This document shows positions 11,508-24,000 of a stretch of DNA of 64,000 nt, one piece after another. The DNA is taken from the NCBI GenBank assembly GCA_963978895.1, contig OZ022238.1, positions 39,073,820 through 39,137,819 on the forward strand, given 5' to 3'. Made by a program: the position numbers and the translations under genes. Below the pieces are notes generated by a model. That model saw nothing but the letters and a program-made list of their open reading frames with translations. It was not told where the DNA came from and searched no databases. The stretch is from Erpobdella octoculata. Lineage: Eukaryota > Annelida > Clitellata > Hirudinida > Erpobdellidae. Within the stretch, counting starts at the first letter, position 1. Every line of letters begins with the position of its first letter.

Positions 11508-12240
11508 GAATTTTTCAGTAAGGGGGAGGGCGAAATACGCTGGCTTATCTAGCTAAACACTACATAACAGGTTTATAAAGTTCAAAAAAGTACATGTCTT
11601 AGAATTTTTCAGGGGTGGGGGCGAAATTCGCTGCCTTATCGAGCTATGAACTTGTATACAGGTTCGAAAGAATAGATACGTATCTTAGAATTTGATTGGG
11701 GGGGGTGAAATCTGCTGCCTTATCCAGTTATGAACTTGTATAATGGTTAACAGGTTTTAAAAAGTAGGTACATATCATAGAACTTGGGGGGGGGGGCAAA
11801 ATCCGCTGCCTTATCCAGTTATGAACTTTTATAACAGTTTACAGGTTTATAAAGTTCGAAAAAGTAGGTACATATCTTAGAATGGGGGGAGGAAATACGC
11901 TGTTTTATCCAGCTACATAACGGGTTTATAAAGTTCAAAAAAGTACATGTCTTAGAATTTTTCAGGGGGAGCGAAATCCGCTGCCTTATTATCGAGCTAT
12001 GAACTTGTATACAGGTTCGAAAAAATAGGTACATATCTTGAATTTGGGGGGGGGGGGCGAAATCCGATGCCTTATCCAGTTATGAGCTTGTATAACGGTT
12101 AACAGGTTCATAAAATTCAAAAAGTAAGTACATATCTTAGAATTGGGGGGTCGAAATACGCTGTTTTATCCAGCTATTTACTTCTGTAACGGTTAACAGG
12201 TTTATAAATTTCAAAAAACTACATATCTTAAAATTTTCCA
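11508..12240. repeat. Array of ~100-bp tandem units in outer family X copy
   Basis: Direct counterpart of the array at 10313-11040, unit for unit, starting about 1190 bp downstream. Confidence 0.85.
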
Positions 12241-12303
12241 GGGGGGGCGAAATATCTAATAGGGGGGCTTTGCCCTCCCTCGCCCCCCCCGTAGTTGCGG
12301 GGC

Positions 12304-12305
<2 letters not shown>

Positions 12306-12354
<49 letters not shown>
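12306..12354. repeat. (GA)n microsatellite
   Basis: About 24 GA units at the right border of the outer family X copy. Confidence 0.95.
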
Positions 12355-12355
<1 letters not shown>

Positions 12356-12737
12356 CGAGAAAGAGATTTTCAAAAAGCTGAAAGACTAAGCTATCACAAG
12401 AATAAAAAGAGAGCTTACGGGCGTAGAGTTCCCATTTTCCCGGGGGGGGGGGCAAGGGGCAAGATTCAAAGACTCGAAGCAACTTTTCTGTAAAAAGTGC
12501 TATTAATGTTATTTTTTACTAGCGGGGTTACCCGGCGTTGCCCGGGGTTTTTAGAGGTTTTTCTAATGTTTGTCTCTCTCGCTCCCGTTTCCTTCTCCAC
12601 TTTCCCGTTTTCGTCGCGTTCCCGGTCGCTTTTCCGCTCTCGGTCGTTTTCCAGCTCCCGGTCGCTTTCCCGCTCAGAAGTTTTGTTATCGATTTTCTCT
12701 CTTGCTCGCGTTTCCTTCCAAGCTTGCTCTCCCGATT

Positions 12738-12912
12738 CCAGTCGCTTTCCGCGTTCCCGGTCGCTTTCCGCGTTCCCGGTCGCTTTCCGCGTTCCCGGTC
12801 GCTTTCCCGTTCCCGGTCGCTTTCCCGTTCCCGGTCGCTTTCCCGTTCCCGGTCGCTTTCCTGTTCCCGGTCGCTTTCCCGTTCCCGGTCGCTTTCCCGT
12901 TCCCGCTTGCTC
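12738..12912. repeat. ~18-bp minisatellite, unit CGCTTTCCCGTTCCCGGT
   Basis: About ten units with small variants (CGTTCCCGG, CGCGTTCCC). All three frames stay open on both strands (for example repeats of FPVPGR). This is a by-product of unit length and composition, not a gene. Confidence 0.9.
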
Positions 12913-13051
12913 TCCCGTTCCTGGTCATGCTTGCTCTCCCATTCCCGGTCACGGTTGCTCTCCCGTTTCCGTTCCCATTCACGCTCATTTTCTCTTTTCC
13001 ATTCTTTCAAAACTTCTGTTAGCCTATAAAACGTAAAATAGATTTGCTAAG

Positions 13052-13366
13052 ACTATATATATAAATGAATCTTTGTGGGTTAGTTTGTCTATTATAGAAA
13101 CGGGAAAGCGACCCGGAACGGACAGCGAGCGGGAACGGAAAAGCAAGCGTGAGCGGGAATGGGAGAGCAAACGTGAGCGGGAACGGGACAGCGACCGGGA
13201 ACTGGAAAACGACCGGGAGCGGGAAAGCGACCAGCAGCGGGAAAACGACCGAAAACGGGAAAGCGAACAAGAGTGGGAAAGCAGGTGGGAAAGGAAACGG
13301 GAGAGAAAGAGACAAACATTAGAAAAACCTCTAAAAAACCCGGGCAACGCCGGGTATCTCCGCTAG
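13052..13366 (+). mobile_element. Short Helitron copy, plus orientation
   Basis: Starts ACTATATATATAAATGAATC (first base A instead of T) and ends CCCGGGCAACGCCGGG...CTAG before T. It holds GAAAGCGACCGGGA minisatellite units, the reverse complement of those at 12738-12912. Confidence 0.6.
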
Positions 13367-13475
13367 TACATACATAAACACACACACAGACACACATACA
13401 TGCACATACACATACATACATACATACATACATACATAAATACACACATACATACGCACATACATATATATATAG
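13367..13475. repeat. (CATA/CACA)n microsatellite
   Basis: ACAT, CACA and short (TA)n runs between Helitron blocks. Confidence 0.9.
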
Positions 13476-13995
13476 TTCCCGCTCGCTCACCCGCTCCGCT
13501 CATTTTGTGACGGATTTCAAATTTTTTTTTTATATTTGATTCCCCTTGACTCTCAAAATTTCATTACGATCGGATGAATGGTGTAGCAATGCATAAAGGA
13601 CATTAACATATATACAAACATTCATTTTTATATATATAGATGATCGATTAAAATATTAATATCAATTTCTTTCGCGATTTCTTGATGACTGCTCATTAAA
13701 GTTAACATGCATTTAACCTCGTCTGCTTCATTGTACTTTGGTTTTTTTCTCTGGCTTGCACATGAACAGGGAAATAATACAGATGTACACACCCATACAT
13801 TATTAAAAATGCAATATTCCTAATTGTTCCGGGGGAAGATTTGATCCGGGGGCAGCATGCCCCGTCGCCCCCGAACTTTATGCCTATGTTGACACTGATA
13901 ATTTCCACCCATAAAAGGTAATTGTATAGATAGAATCAGAAAAAGTAAAGCGTTCTGATCTAAATTCTATTGTCAATTTGAGTCAATTATAGAAT

Positions 13996-14647
13996 ATGCT
14001 CCAAAAGAGGAAAAATGAATCAAGAAAATGCGTGACTTTCAATCATCTTGTTATGCAGGACGTCCATGGTTTTCATTTGAAAAAAGCCACTTTTTGTTTC
14101 CTTGTCGCAGTTTCTATGGTAAACAGGCCGACAGTTTCCACTATGATTCTGCCTTTATTGAAACTGGTTTTACAAATTGGAAGAGTTCGTTAGAAAAAGT
14201 AAAAGGGTTAAAAACATGACGAATGTGCAATGCATAAAACCTGCATGGTTTTTGGTTGGAGCTTCAGAAGTTGACAACTACCAATACCATCATTTTGTGG
14301 CAAAAAACATGATGTTTTTCGGATCAGGATGTTTTGATCTGGAAAAGCTAAAAAGTTGGTTCTGTCTGCACTACATAACAGAAACCCTTTATTTACTTAA
14401 AGACTCGGTTCCGAATGTGTATTCTTTAATTGCAACAGCACTCACATTTGGAGCCAGCAGCTCCACATGCGAAGTGTCTTTGGGCCATCCATATAATTAC
14501 TTACGCAATAGACTACAAATTTTGACACCCCCTGTCGCGCCTCGTATAGTTGCCCATATAGAATTGCTCACAGGGTGGCCATTCAGTACCACTCTCGCCT
14601 ACAATAAACAGGGCCTGACTGACTACCACTCGGTCTACCTGGTGTAG
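13996..14647 (+). pseudogene. hAT transposase remnant: TTF-type zinc finger joined to dimerisation domain
   Basis: The left part reads RPWFSFEKSHFLFPCRSFYG and FIETGFTNWKSSLEK, typical of the TTF zinc finger of ZMYM1-like hAT proteins. After a frame change it continues into LYLLKDSVPNVYSLIATALT and ASSSTCEVSLGH, the C-terminal hAT dimerisation region. Several hundred central residues, including the RNase H-like catalytic core, are absent, so this is an internally deleted copy. No flanking terminal repeats were identified. Confidence 0.65.
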
Positions 14648-15094
14648 AGAAATCTTGGCCCATGGAAACAGACTGGGAATGAAACCTTATCAAATTTTCC
14701 TCCAAAAGTCGACCTGGCTCAGTCTGGGCCTGACTATAAGTAACTAGAAGTTCAAGTTACAATGACTTCTTGATAGAAAGTTGACAGACTGTGACATTGG
14801 CTTCTTGTATTATTGGTGTTTTTCGGAAGCTGTTATGGCGGCAGTTATTGTGTCAAAGGCTTTTTGTCCAGGGTGGTTTTGACGGCCACAATACTCAACA
14901 CACCACGTTAGGCCCTATAACCTACAGGTAAACGCTCACAAACACACAATGAATCACATGACCTAAACACATCTCTTCACTATCAAGCATACACAACACA
15001 AACACACAAACATGTTAACCGAGACACCCCCTATCAATAACTGTACACCAACAAATAATAAAAATAAGTATAATATTATTAATACTTCGGTATG

Positions 15095-18000
15095 TTAGCA
15101 AAGATTTAAGTCTCGTTTAAGTCTTTCGTTTTCTTCTTTTAAATAACGCACCTCATTGACTAACTCTGAATTAATAGAATTGGGCTGTAGAACCTGTTTT
15201 AACATTTCCTGCAATGAGAAACAAATACCATAAATTAACTACTTTTCTTCATATGAAATAAAGGCATATTGAATTAGGCATTGCATGTTATTCAGGCGGT
15301 TCAAAGCCTGTCATAAACATTAACAGAAAAGCAGTCAGAAGTATTGTTCCTTCTGTTAGAAACTATACAGTAGAAATTAGAAACCTAAGAGGTTTAAATT
15401 TTGCAGTTGAAAACCGCTTGCAGTTTACAGGATTCACAGTAAAGCAACCAGGAGCGAGAAAGCGACCGGAAGCAGAAAAGTGACCAGGAATGGGAGAGCA
15501 AGCGGGAACTGGAAAGCGGCCGGGAGAGCAATATAAATGAATGTCTGTTAAACAACATGCAGGTGCAGTTCCCCCTCCGGCAACTGCGGTTTTGTTAAAG
15601 AGAAAACACCGCGGTTTTTGCGCTTTGCAGGTACACAAATTTCAAACTGCTTAGGGCTACAGTAGAAATGTCGTTATAAAAATAGTTTAAAACCTGCTGA
15701 TCATAAAACTTCTTATTCATCTCAATTTGAAGATGGATTAAACTGCGGTGCTGTTTTTCGTAACAATCTTCCACCTCCTCTCTGACAAGTCTTCTAAACA
15801 ATTCCACAGGAAGTGATTCAGCAGAAAACATCTGTCCAGATGAAGCACCAGCAGCTTCAATCCTTTCATTAATCATTTTAGCTGTAATTTTTTCCACATC
15901 TTGCTGACGTTCTGAAGACAATTTATTTTCGTGTTTGTTGACTGGAGGATCAGGAGTCTGAGTCAAACAGACTTTTGTGTGAACGTTTTCCTGACTGGTA
16001 ACCGGTATATATGGGCCTGAAAAAGTTAAAGATTAGGTTGAAAATATTAATGACAAGACCAAGGCCTGTGGACAGAAAAATCGGCAATTAAAGTACTGCC
16101 AGCATCCATATACAGTGCAGGAAAGGCTTTAAAAACTGCTGAGGTAACCTTTTATTTCACAAGTAAAAAATCGCTAGGGTGACCTGGCTAATGAGTGCTT
16201 AACAAATCCCTTGTACATTTATATAGAGAAGAAATGCAATACAAGTCACTTTAAAACTAGGCTTACTTGAAAAGATCCCAGTATAGGACAATTTATGTGG
16301 AGTTTGGACCATCTGAAATATTCAATATTATTTATTAAAAGACCATTATGTATCACTTGACTAATGATTTTAGAAGAATAACCTTTTCATCAAGATCATC
16401 AAAATTTAATAGATCTGTTTTATCTTTAGTGGCTTCACTGCTTGATCCGGTACCGGTAAGTGGAGAAAATATTTCAGCTGAAGCAATGAAAGTTTAAATT
16501 AACTTAAAGAAGAAATAACAAACCAGCTAACATTCCATAACACAATCTACACATACATAAAAATTAGAATGTCACACAACTATCTAATCAGGCATGGCAG
16601 TATGTCACACAACTATCTACACAGGCATAGCAGTATGTCACAAGACCATCTGCATTGACATAGCACCTGTGTGACATTATTAATAGACACTTTTTGTGCA
16701 TATAAAATTTGAGTATAGAAAATTTCAATCTACTTGCAACAAAATACCATACAGCCAAAAGATTTACTCACATGGAATTCCTGAAATTCTGCCAGATTCA
16801 TCCAATAGTGTGCCATTCAAAAATCTGTCCAAACTCTGCTTCGACAAATAACTTTTTGGTCCGGTGCCTGATTAATTTCAAACATAAACAAATCAAATCA
16901 AATTTGTTATTTGAAATTTTTTTAAAGAATTCAAAACATGAACAAATTTTAGTTTAACGTTACAATGGTGCCTTGCAGAACAAGAATGAAATCCCCCCAG
17001 AATGACAAATAACAAGAAAATTTAAGGATACATTTTTTTTTTATAGAACATTCATTTTTTTTAAGAGTAGTAGAAATGATATACCAAAAAAAATCAGGAA
17101 CATCAAACCAGGTAAATTCAGTGAAGCACCACTGTAATTATAAATGCCTAAAGAATTGAAACATAACACTACCTTCGCCCTTACATGGTGAAAATATGCT
17201 TGGTATTGTAACGTCATTAGATTTGAATGCACCGTCAAAATTTTCTTCAAATAAATATAAAATTTTGCTTTACTATAATAATTTATTTCGAAAAAAAAAA
17301 ATGTCTGGAGTTAAAACATACCGTTAAGAGATGTCTTCTCAATTGAATTGCAGGGACTTGCAAGTTCATCAGTTGTCTTCTCAACATGCAGTGGCTTGTT
17401 CCTAGTTTTAGATGAGTTTTTAGCTGCATCTTGCAGCTATTTTGGCCAACAAAAAATTACAAGACAAAATAAGTATTTTACAAGCAAATAATTTATAGTA
17501 ATAATATTAATAAATCTTAAACAAATAATTTTTATAAAAAAAATAATAAATAAATAAAAGAAAGCAAAATCAGTACAAACTCGAGTTGTTTTATTCTGAA
17601 ATGACAAACAATGTACAGAAGAAGTATGAGCATCACATTGATGCATAGGCTTTGAAGAGCTTCTCAGATCATAGTAATAAATTTTTCCTTTGCTACTTCC
17701 AACGGCAACTAGTGAACCATTGTTGTGAATATCCATTGACATCAGCGGACTGTCTACGATTATGGACGAGACAAGTCTGGAGAAATTTTAAAACAAAAGA
17801 CTGACAAACTGCTTCCATTGATGACCCCGATTATATTCAAATAAATAATAATCTTTTCAAATAATAATTAAAGTAAATTATTGCAAACCAAAGGCTCAAA
17901 TATATAACAATCAAACCAACTTTTTTGAGACAACATCATAACACACGATCTTCTTATCCAGCCCAGCAGTAAGCATGAGCATTTTATTAATTGGCGAAAA

Positions 18001-21000
18001 CGTAAGGCAAGTTGCAGGAGCTCCATGCGCAGCGTGGAAAGAATGTTGAACTTTTTGAGAAATAACGTCGATCACGTACGTTGAACCATCGTCACACGAT
18101 GCAGCGAGTAAGTTGACATTGAAACGACTAAACTTTATATCCCTGACAGCCTGAATATAATAATTCAACTAACTTTTAAAATAAGAATACAAGGAGTAGT
18201 AGATGAGGGATGCCTAAAAAAACCTTTGGAATGATATTTAACATGTGGGATAAATTATTATACAAACTCTCTTAGTTTGAATCAACTTAATTCATTTTTC
18301 CATTAAAATTTTTTTTAAAGTGGCATAAATTCTAAAGAACTTAAAGTCTACTGGAAATAAAAAAATTTTCTTATAAAGCTTTCAACTGTCAGTGCATAGG
18401 GAATAGACAGAAGAAATGACACAAAGATGAATGAATGTCATAAAATATATATTAACTAGTGGTTTTGCCCGTCCCAAGGACGGATGTTTTAAAATTACGA
18501 TGAGCTTTGGATACATTTTTTGGATTAATATAAGTTTATTAATTATTTTGTTATTTATTTTAATTAATTAATAATAATTAATAAATTTTTATATTTTGAA
18601 TTAATTTAAGTAAAGTACATATTTTAAATTTATTTAATTATATAAAAATGTATTTATATAATTATTTATTATATAAAAATTAATTTGCCATAGATAGCAG
18701 ATCATCACACAAAAACGTCTTACACAAACATGGGCTATTATATATATATATTTTTTTATATAATAGTTTATAGTCCTTTACACCAGGTGTTTTAAGACTG
18801 AAATGGCTGTGTAGGAAGTAAGCATCTGCGTCCCGATATCGTTATCTCGAATTCAATCAAGATTTTAAAACGATACGGGAGATCCCGTATCGCCATTGAA
18901 ACGATACAGCCTGCGGAAGAAGTCTCGTATCGATATAATTAGCGATACTTAAAATTTCGTCCCCGAATAAAATCTCGAGATTTTTTAAAAATATTTTCCA
19001 ATAAATAACGAAAGTCATACATATTTAATTAACAATTGTCACAACTGTGAATATTTGCAATTGATTCATCAACATTGATTAATTAATCTACCTATTGACA
19101 GAAGTTTATAACTATTATCATCCCCACTTTAAATTCGGTTTTCCAGACAGCCTGTAGCCCCATTATTTACTATTTTTAGTCTGGGAACCGGCAGCAAAAA
19201 AGCCACGCTCCTCTTAGGCTGCTAGTCGAGCTCTGCATACTACTGATACTACAAGCCCTACAAGGCAATCGTACTCGCTGACATCGATGACTATTATTAT
19301 TAATGAGAATAATGAGTAATGTAATAGTAATGATCATTCTATGTTTAGGTTTTGGTTTAGTCTGTTTCATAAACTTATTTTTTCAAATTTGTTACATAGA
19401 ATTGGAATGATTATTTTAATGTTTCGATATCCGTAATTGACCGTAATAGTAGCTCATCTAAGATATATCTTTATAATCTCGATGATATTCTTGGTTGTGT
19501 GTGAGTATGTGTGTGCCACCTGTAGTGTGCACGACAGTGCCGTAGCCCGTATCGTCTGCAGCTGGAATTCGAAACTTTCTCAGCTTCTTTCTTGCTATTG
19601 CTGCTAACCGCATTCGCCATCGCCTATAAATAAACACGCTGGGTTTTTTTTCACTTTCTTAATTCTTGCATAGAGGCACTTTCTCGTGTTTGTCATCATT
19701 ATCATGCCGTGTCACCGGGGTCAAATCTGGGAGTACTTTGAGGAAGAGATGGTCACGCAGAAAGTCAATGACAAGGATGTAGAAGTAAATCTTGCCAGAT
19801 GCAAAGACTGCGGGAAACAGTATCATTTTAATTTAATCTTAGTAATCTAGTAATCTCAAAATCAGTAATCTGCAATCTATTTCTATCTCCATTGGTTTTT
19901 CCACTTTCACTATTGAATTGCCTAAAAATGTCGTTCTTTTGGTGTGCTAGAAGGTTTTCTACTTTTCAATTACTTGAAAAAATAATTTTAATTTTTTTTT
20001 CATCGGCAAGTAAAATCATTTAATTAAATTGATCGAGATCCCGATATTGTATCGTATCGTTATTGTTCGAGGCGTCTCATATCGTATCGTTTAATTCGAG
20101 GCAAATTTCAGAAATCAGTACTTCCTGTCATAGATCATATTTGATCTTTTCAACTGTCCCTCCTTCTTTATCCAGGCTTGGGACTGGCTCGAATTAAAGA
20201 GGCGGAGTTGGACTATTATATATAATAATATATATATATATATTAATGAAAATAGAAATTTTAAGACAAAGGTGGTTGTCACATTTTAATGTTGTGCAGG
20301 ATTTTACTAAGCTATATAATAGTGAATGAATCATACAACATGTTCAACAAGTTGCATTATCTGAAAACCTTAGCTAAAAATTACTAAAAATTTTGAACAT
20401 TTGTACACAATAAATTTCTATCCATTCATATGAAGTAGAAATAATTCCAACTAAATGATATTAAAACTAACCAAAACATCAACAACAGGAAGCGATGTAA
20501 CTAATGATCTCTTGAAGAAAACGACTTTCCCATTGTCACAGCCAGAAACAATCAGGCTGTCATCGTGATTGTATTGTAAGCAGTTTATACTGCAAGGTAA
20601 TTTCTGCCAATTTTAAAGTGTACATTTATATAATAATGGCATTAACTCTATTAAAATTTTCTTAAACGTACTTAATGGGGTAAACGTCTATCAGAACATA
20701 CTTCAAAAGTATTTTCATGAATTTGTATAATGCAAATACCTTGTAAGTATGTTTGAGTTTTTTATTTTTCAAATCCCATATGTGTACAAGTCCACTTTTG
20801 CTTCCCGTGGCCACTGTATTTGATTGTAAATTGATAGTCAAGCAAGTGTTTCCATTCTGCAAAAAAAAAACATGTGACCAGCTTAATAACAACCAGTTTC
20901 GATCGTTTGGAATCCATATATAAAAAAACTCACAGCTTCTTCAAAAGGAACAATTATTTCATCGCCAGGATTTGTGGTAATAATTCGAACTACCAAATTA

Positions 21001-24000
21001 GTACTTGTAGATGAAAAGCCTGCCAGAAACTAATAAAATCCATAAACAAAATTACAATTCTTACAGGCTGGATACAGAACTGAGTAATAATTAATAATAT
21101 ATTCACAAACCTTTATAATAACAGCAAAAAGCTCAATTTTGTTTAGAAATCTAATCAAAAAGCTTCACATAATATTTATAGTAGTTAAAATAGCAAGAAT
21201 AATTTATTCCTACGATGAAAACTAGTACAAAATTTAACTAGTGATGGGAACGGCAAATTTTGATTTATCCTTTTTTCATGGGCTCTACATTTTTTCTTGT
21301 CTTTTTTTGGTACTCTTCTAGTATAGCATCCTAAGTAAATTTTACTGTGAATTAACCGGTATTTTAGCTTAAATAACAGTGAAAATACAATAAAAGACTA
21401 ATTGAAACAGAAACACATTTAAAAATATATTAACATAACATTTTAGCAACATTTAAAAGACGCTCTGGCAGCTAAGTAGTTCCCGGTAAAGATCTATTGT
21501 CAGTAGCGCCAGAACTGGCCAGAAGTAAAACGTTCAAAGAAATAATTGAAAATAAAAAATATTTAATATTTAATAAAAATCAAATTAAAAAAAAACATTA
21601 TAAACTTAAAACTAATAATTAAATGATTTTGTTACTAAAATATAGGCGTTGCGTCAACCGCTCCACATTGACATGCAGTTTGCTAAAACGTGTCGGAAAT
21701 ACGTGTGTGAAGTTAGCCTCGAGGCTGGCAATGCTAATTAAAAAAAAAAAATTGCTTGCCCTGGGGCTGTGCTATACATTGTTGGATGGGGTCTAAAAAA
21801 TGAAATTGAATGGTATATTTGGATTGTCTTCGGTTCAACAAATAAAAAAGTTATAAGCGAAAAACGACGATTTTCCGCCGAAAATTGCATAAATTCAACC
21901 TTGGCTCTTCTTTGAGAAAATCAAATTTGTTTTAAACTGCTGCCCTGGGTATATCCGAGACGCTTGTTTTTAGATAATTCAATATCAAATCCAACAATAT
22001 AACTTTCACTTCTCAAAGTTAATAAATACAAAAGTTATCGAATAAAACGTCGGACCGTATACCAATTTCTTCGAGCAAATCGAAACATAAACAGACGCTG
22101 CGATTGGACAATCGAGTCTAGCTCACTGTGGCTAATTATGCAAAATATTCAAAATATGCAAAGTGGCTACTCGTCAACACCTCCTGCGTATTCTAACAAA
22201 CTTTTTTTTGAAAAATAATGCTTTTTTTATAAATCCATCACGTCTAAACATTAAAAAGCCACCCGTGACTAAGCATCAGAATGATGCCTACAATTGTGGT
22301 ATTTTTGTAGGCGTTTTCATTAGAAAACTGGATCGTGGAGAAGATCTGAGTGGTTCTTTTAATCCAGATAGTGGTTAAAAGAAATCCAGCTGGCATCGGA
22401 CAACATGACAAACTATTGTTTGTATTGCGGGAACGGTGGAGAGGGTGCAGGTGGGGACTGGGTGGAGTGCGAAAAGTGTAGAAGGTGGGTTCACCAAAAA
22501 TGCACATTTTTAATGTTTTCATAGGAAGAGTTTAAAACGAAACATTTCACTTGCATGCTATGCTTAGATTTTATTAAATAGTTAATTTTTTTAACAAAAT
22601 TTTTCATTAATAAAAATTTGTAATCGTAAACTTCAATAGATTTTCTTAAAAATAAAATTTTCACTGAATTTCGTTAGAATACGCAGGAGGTGTTAACGAG
22701 TAGCCACTTTGCATATTTTGAATATTTTGCATAATTAGCCACAGTGAGCTAGACTCGATTGTCCAATCGCAGCGTCTGTTTATGTTTCGATTTGCTCGAA
22801 GAAATTGGTATATGGTCCGACGTTTTATTCGATAACTTTTTTATTTATTAACTTTGAGAAGCGAAAGTTATATTGTTGGATTTGATATTGAATTATCTAA
22901 AAACAAGCGTCTCGGATATACCCAGGGCAGCAGTTTAAAACAAATTCGATTTTTTCAAAGAAGAGCCAATGTTGAATTTATGCAATTTTCGGCGGAAAAT
23001 CGTTGTTTTTCGCTTATAACTTTTTTATTTGTTGAACCGAAGACAATCCAAATATACTATTCAATTTCATTTTTTAGACCCCATCCAACAATGTATAGCA
23101 TAGCCCCAGGGCAAGCAATTTTTTTTTTTTAATTAGCATTGCCAGCCTCGAGGCTAACTTCACACGCATGTCGGAAATGCCTATATGCTGTAAAAAAAAT
23201 AAAATAAAGTAATTCTTTAAATTAACTTTTAAATATTGATAACATATTAAAACTTTCTTAAAAAATATATCTATATCAGAGATAATTTTACACTTCTGAT
23301 TTCTCTTAGAAAGCTAATTTTAAGATTTTTAAATACTAGGTGTATGCTAAATATCAACTATTTTATTTGATAAATCTTAAAACTAACTAGTTCCACTAAC
23401 TAATAGTTTATCTTTACTTTAGCTCCAGGAAGTTAGCAACGCTTTGGGCAACGATTTTCGGCAATTATTATTTGTCACTAGGAAAGTGTAAAATGTAATT
23501 AGATATTTGAATTCTACGTTAAATTTGCTATAAGAATACATTTGTTTGAAGGGGCGGATAATTTTATTTTTTTGTGATTAAATTGTTTCTGATTGGCTGT
23601 GTCGGTAACATATTTGTAAGGTCAAGTCGTGGAAGGCATTTTTCACAAAGTGTCAATAAATATTTTAAAATAATTTTTGCACTGTTCAATCAAGCTTATA
23701 TTTCTCTATAAGAATTCCATTAGCAGTTTGAGCGGAAATGCAAATTGAATTTTTAATTAATATATTTTCGTGTGGGCTTTGATCGATTGAAAGCGGAAGC
23801 ATTACTATAAATTACGTTTATTATTATTTGTCACTAGGAAAGTGTAAAATGTAATAAGATATTTGAATTCTACGTTAAATTTGCTATAAGAATACATTTG
23901 TTTGAAGAGGCGGATAATTTTATTTTTTTTTTTGATTAATTTGTTTCTGATTGGCTGTGTCGGTAACATATTTGTAAGGTCAAGTAGTGAAAGGCATTTT

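Larger units (their letters stand above)
6916..12305. mobile_element. Outer copy of the CAGCCCCGCAACTA-ended element (family X), interrupted twice
   Basis: The left end CAGCCCCGCAACTA and the right end TAGTTGCGGGGCTG are inverted repeats. Without insertions the copy consists of 6916-6955, 9096-9485 and 11106-12305. It is interrupted by a hAT (6956-9095) and by another copy of itself (9486-11097). Contents are non-coding: an AT-rich left third, a block with CTCCCGGTCATCAG, and an array of ~100-bp tandem units. I find no matching target duplication for the outer copy; the right flank is a (GA)n run that may have replaced it. Confidence 0.7.
12519..13640 (-). mobile_element. Helitron, minus orientation, with minisatellite and a nested plus-strand copy
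   Basis: The minus-strand 5' end is at 13640 (TCTATATATATAAAAATGAA). The 3' end at 12519 is a CCCGGGCAACGCCGG hairpin followed by CTAG. The 5' part (about 13475-13640) carries a conserved block with TTCATCCGATCGTAATGAAA. The interior holds a ~18-bp minisatellite (12738-12912) and a plus-oriented 315-bp copy at 13052-13366. The two 3' ends form an inverted repeat. The pairing of these ends into one element is inferred. Confidence 0.6.
18766..20218 (-). mobile_element. SINE-like retroposon copy split by a later insertion
   Basis: The A-rich 3' side is at 18766-18825 (TTTATAGTCCTTTACACCAG) and the 5' side at 20108-20218 (TACTTCCTGTC... CAGGCTTGGGACTGGCT). Together they form one copy of the element at 3318-3487. 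CTATTATATATA-like sequence flanks both ends, consistent with a target duplication in AT-rich DNA. About 1.28 kb (18830-20107) separates the halves. All of this lies in NEDD1 intron 4. Confidence 0.75.
21701..23168 (+). mobile_element. Long-TIR DNA transposon carrying C48-protease and PHD fragments
   Basis: Flanked by TGTCGGAAAT at 21691-21700 and 23169-23178, an exact 10-bp duplication. The inverted repeats are about 500 bp (21701-22200 and 22670-23168), beginning GTGTGAAGTTAGCCTCGAGG. The ~470-bp interior encodes pieces of an Ulp1/C48-type peptidase and a PHD finger; no transposase is left. TIR length and duplication size would fit Mutator-like elements; KDZ (Zisupton-type) elements are an alternative because they also carry C48 domains. 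A deletion derivative lies at 62496-63154. Located in NEDD1 intron 1. Confidence 0.85.

Noticed and set aside
12497..13315. Long overlapping ORFs rich in VPGRFP, RSRSLS or ERESDR
   Set aside because: All frames on both strands stay open because of an ~18-bp minisatellite; no conserved domain.
22854..23132. 92-codon ORF at 22854 and its likeness at 62911-63270
   Set aside because: Both lie within the inverted-repeat arm of the long-TIR element; similarity is that of the repeat, not of a protein.
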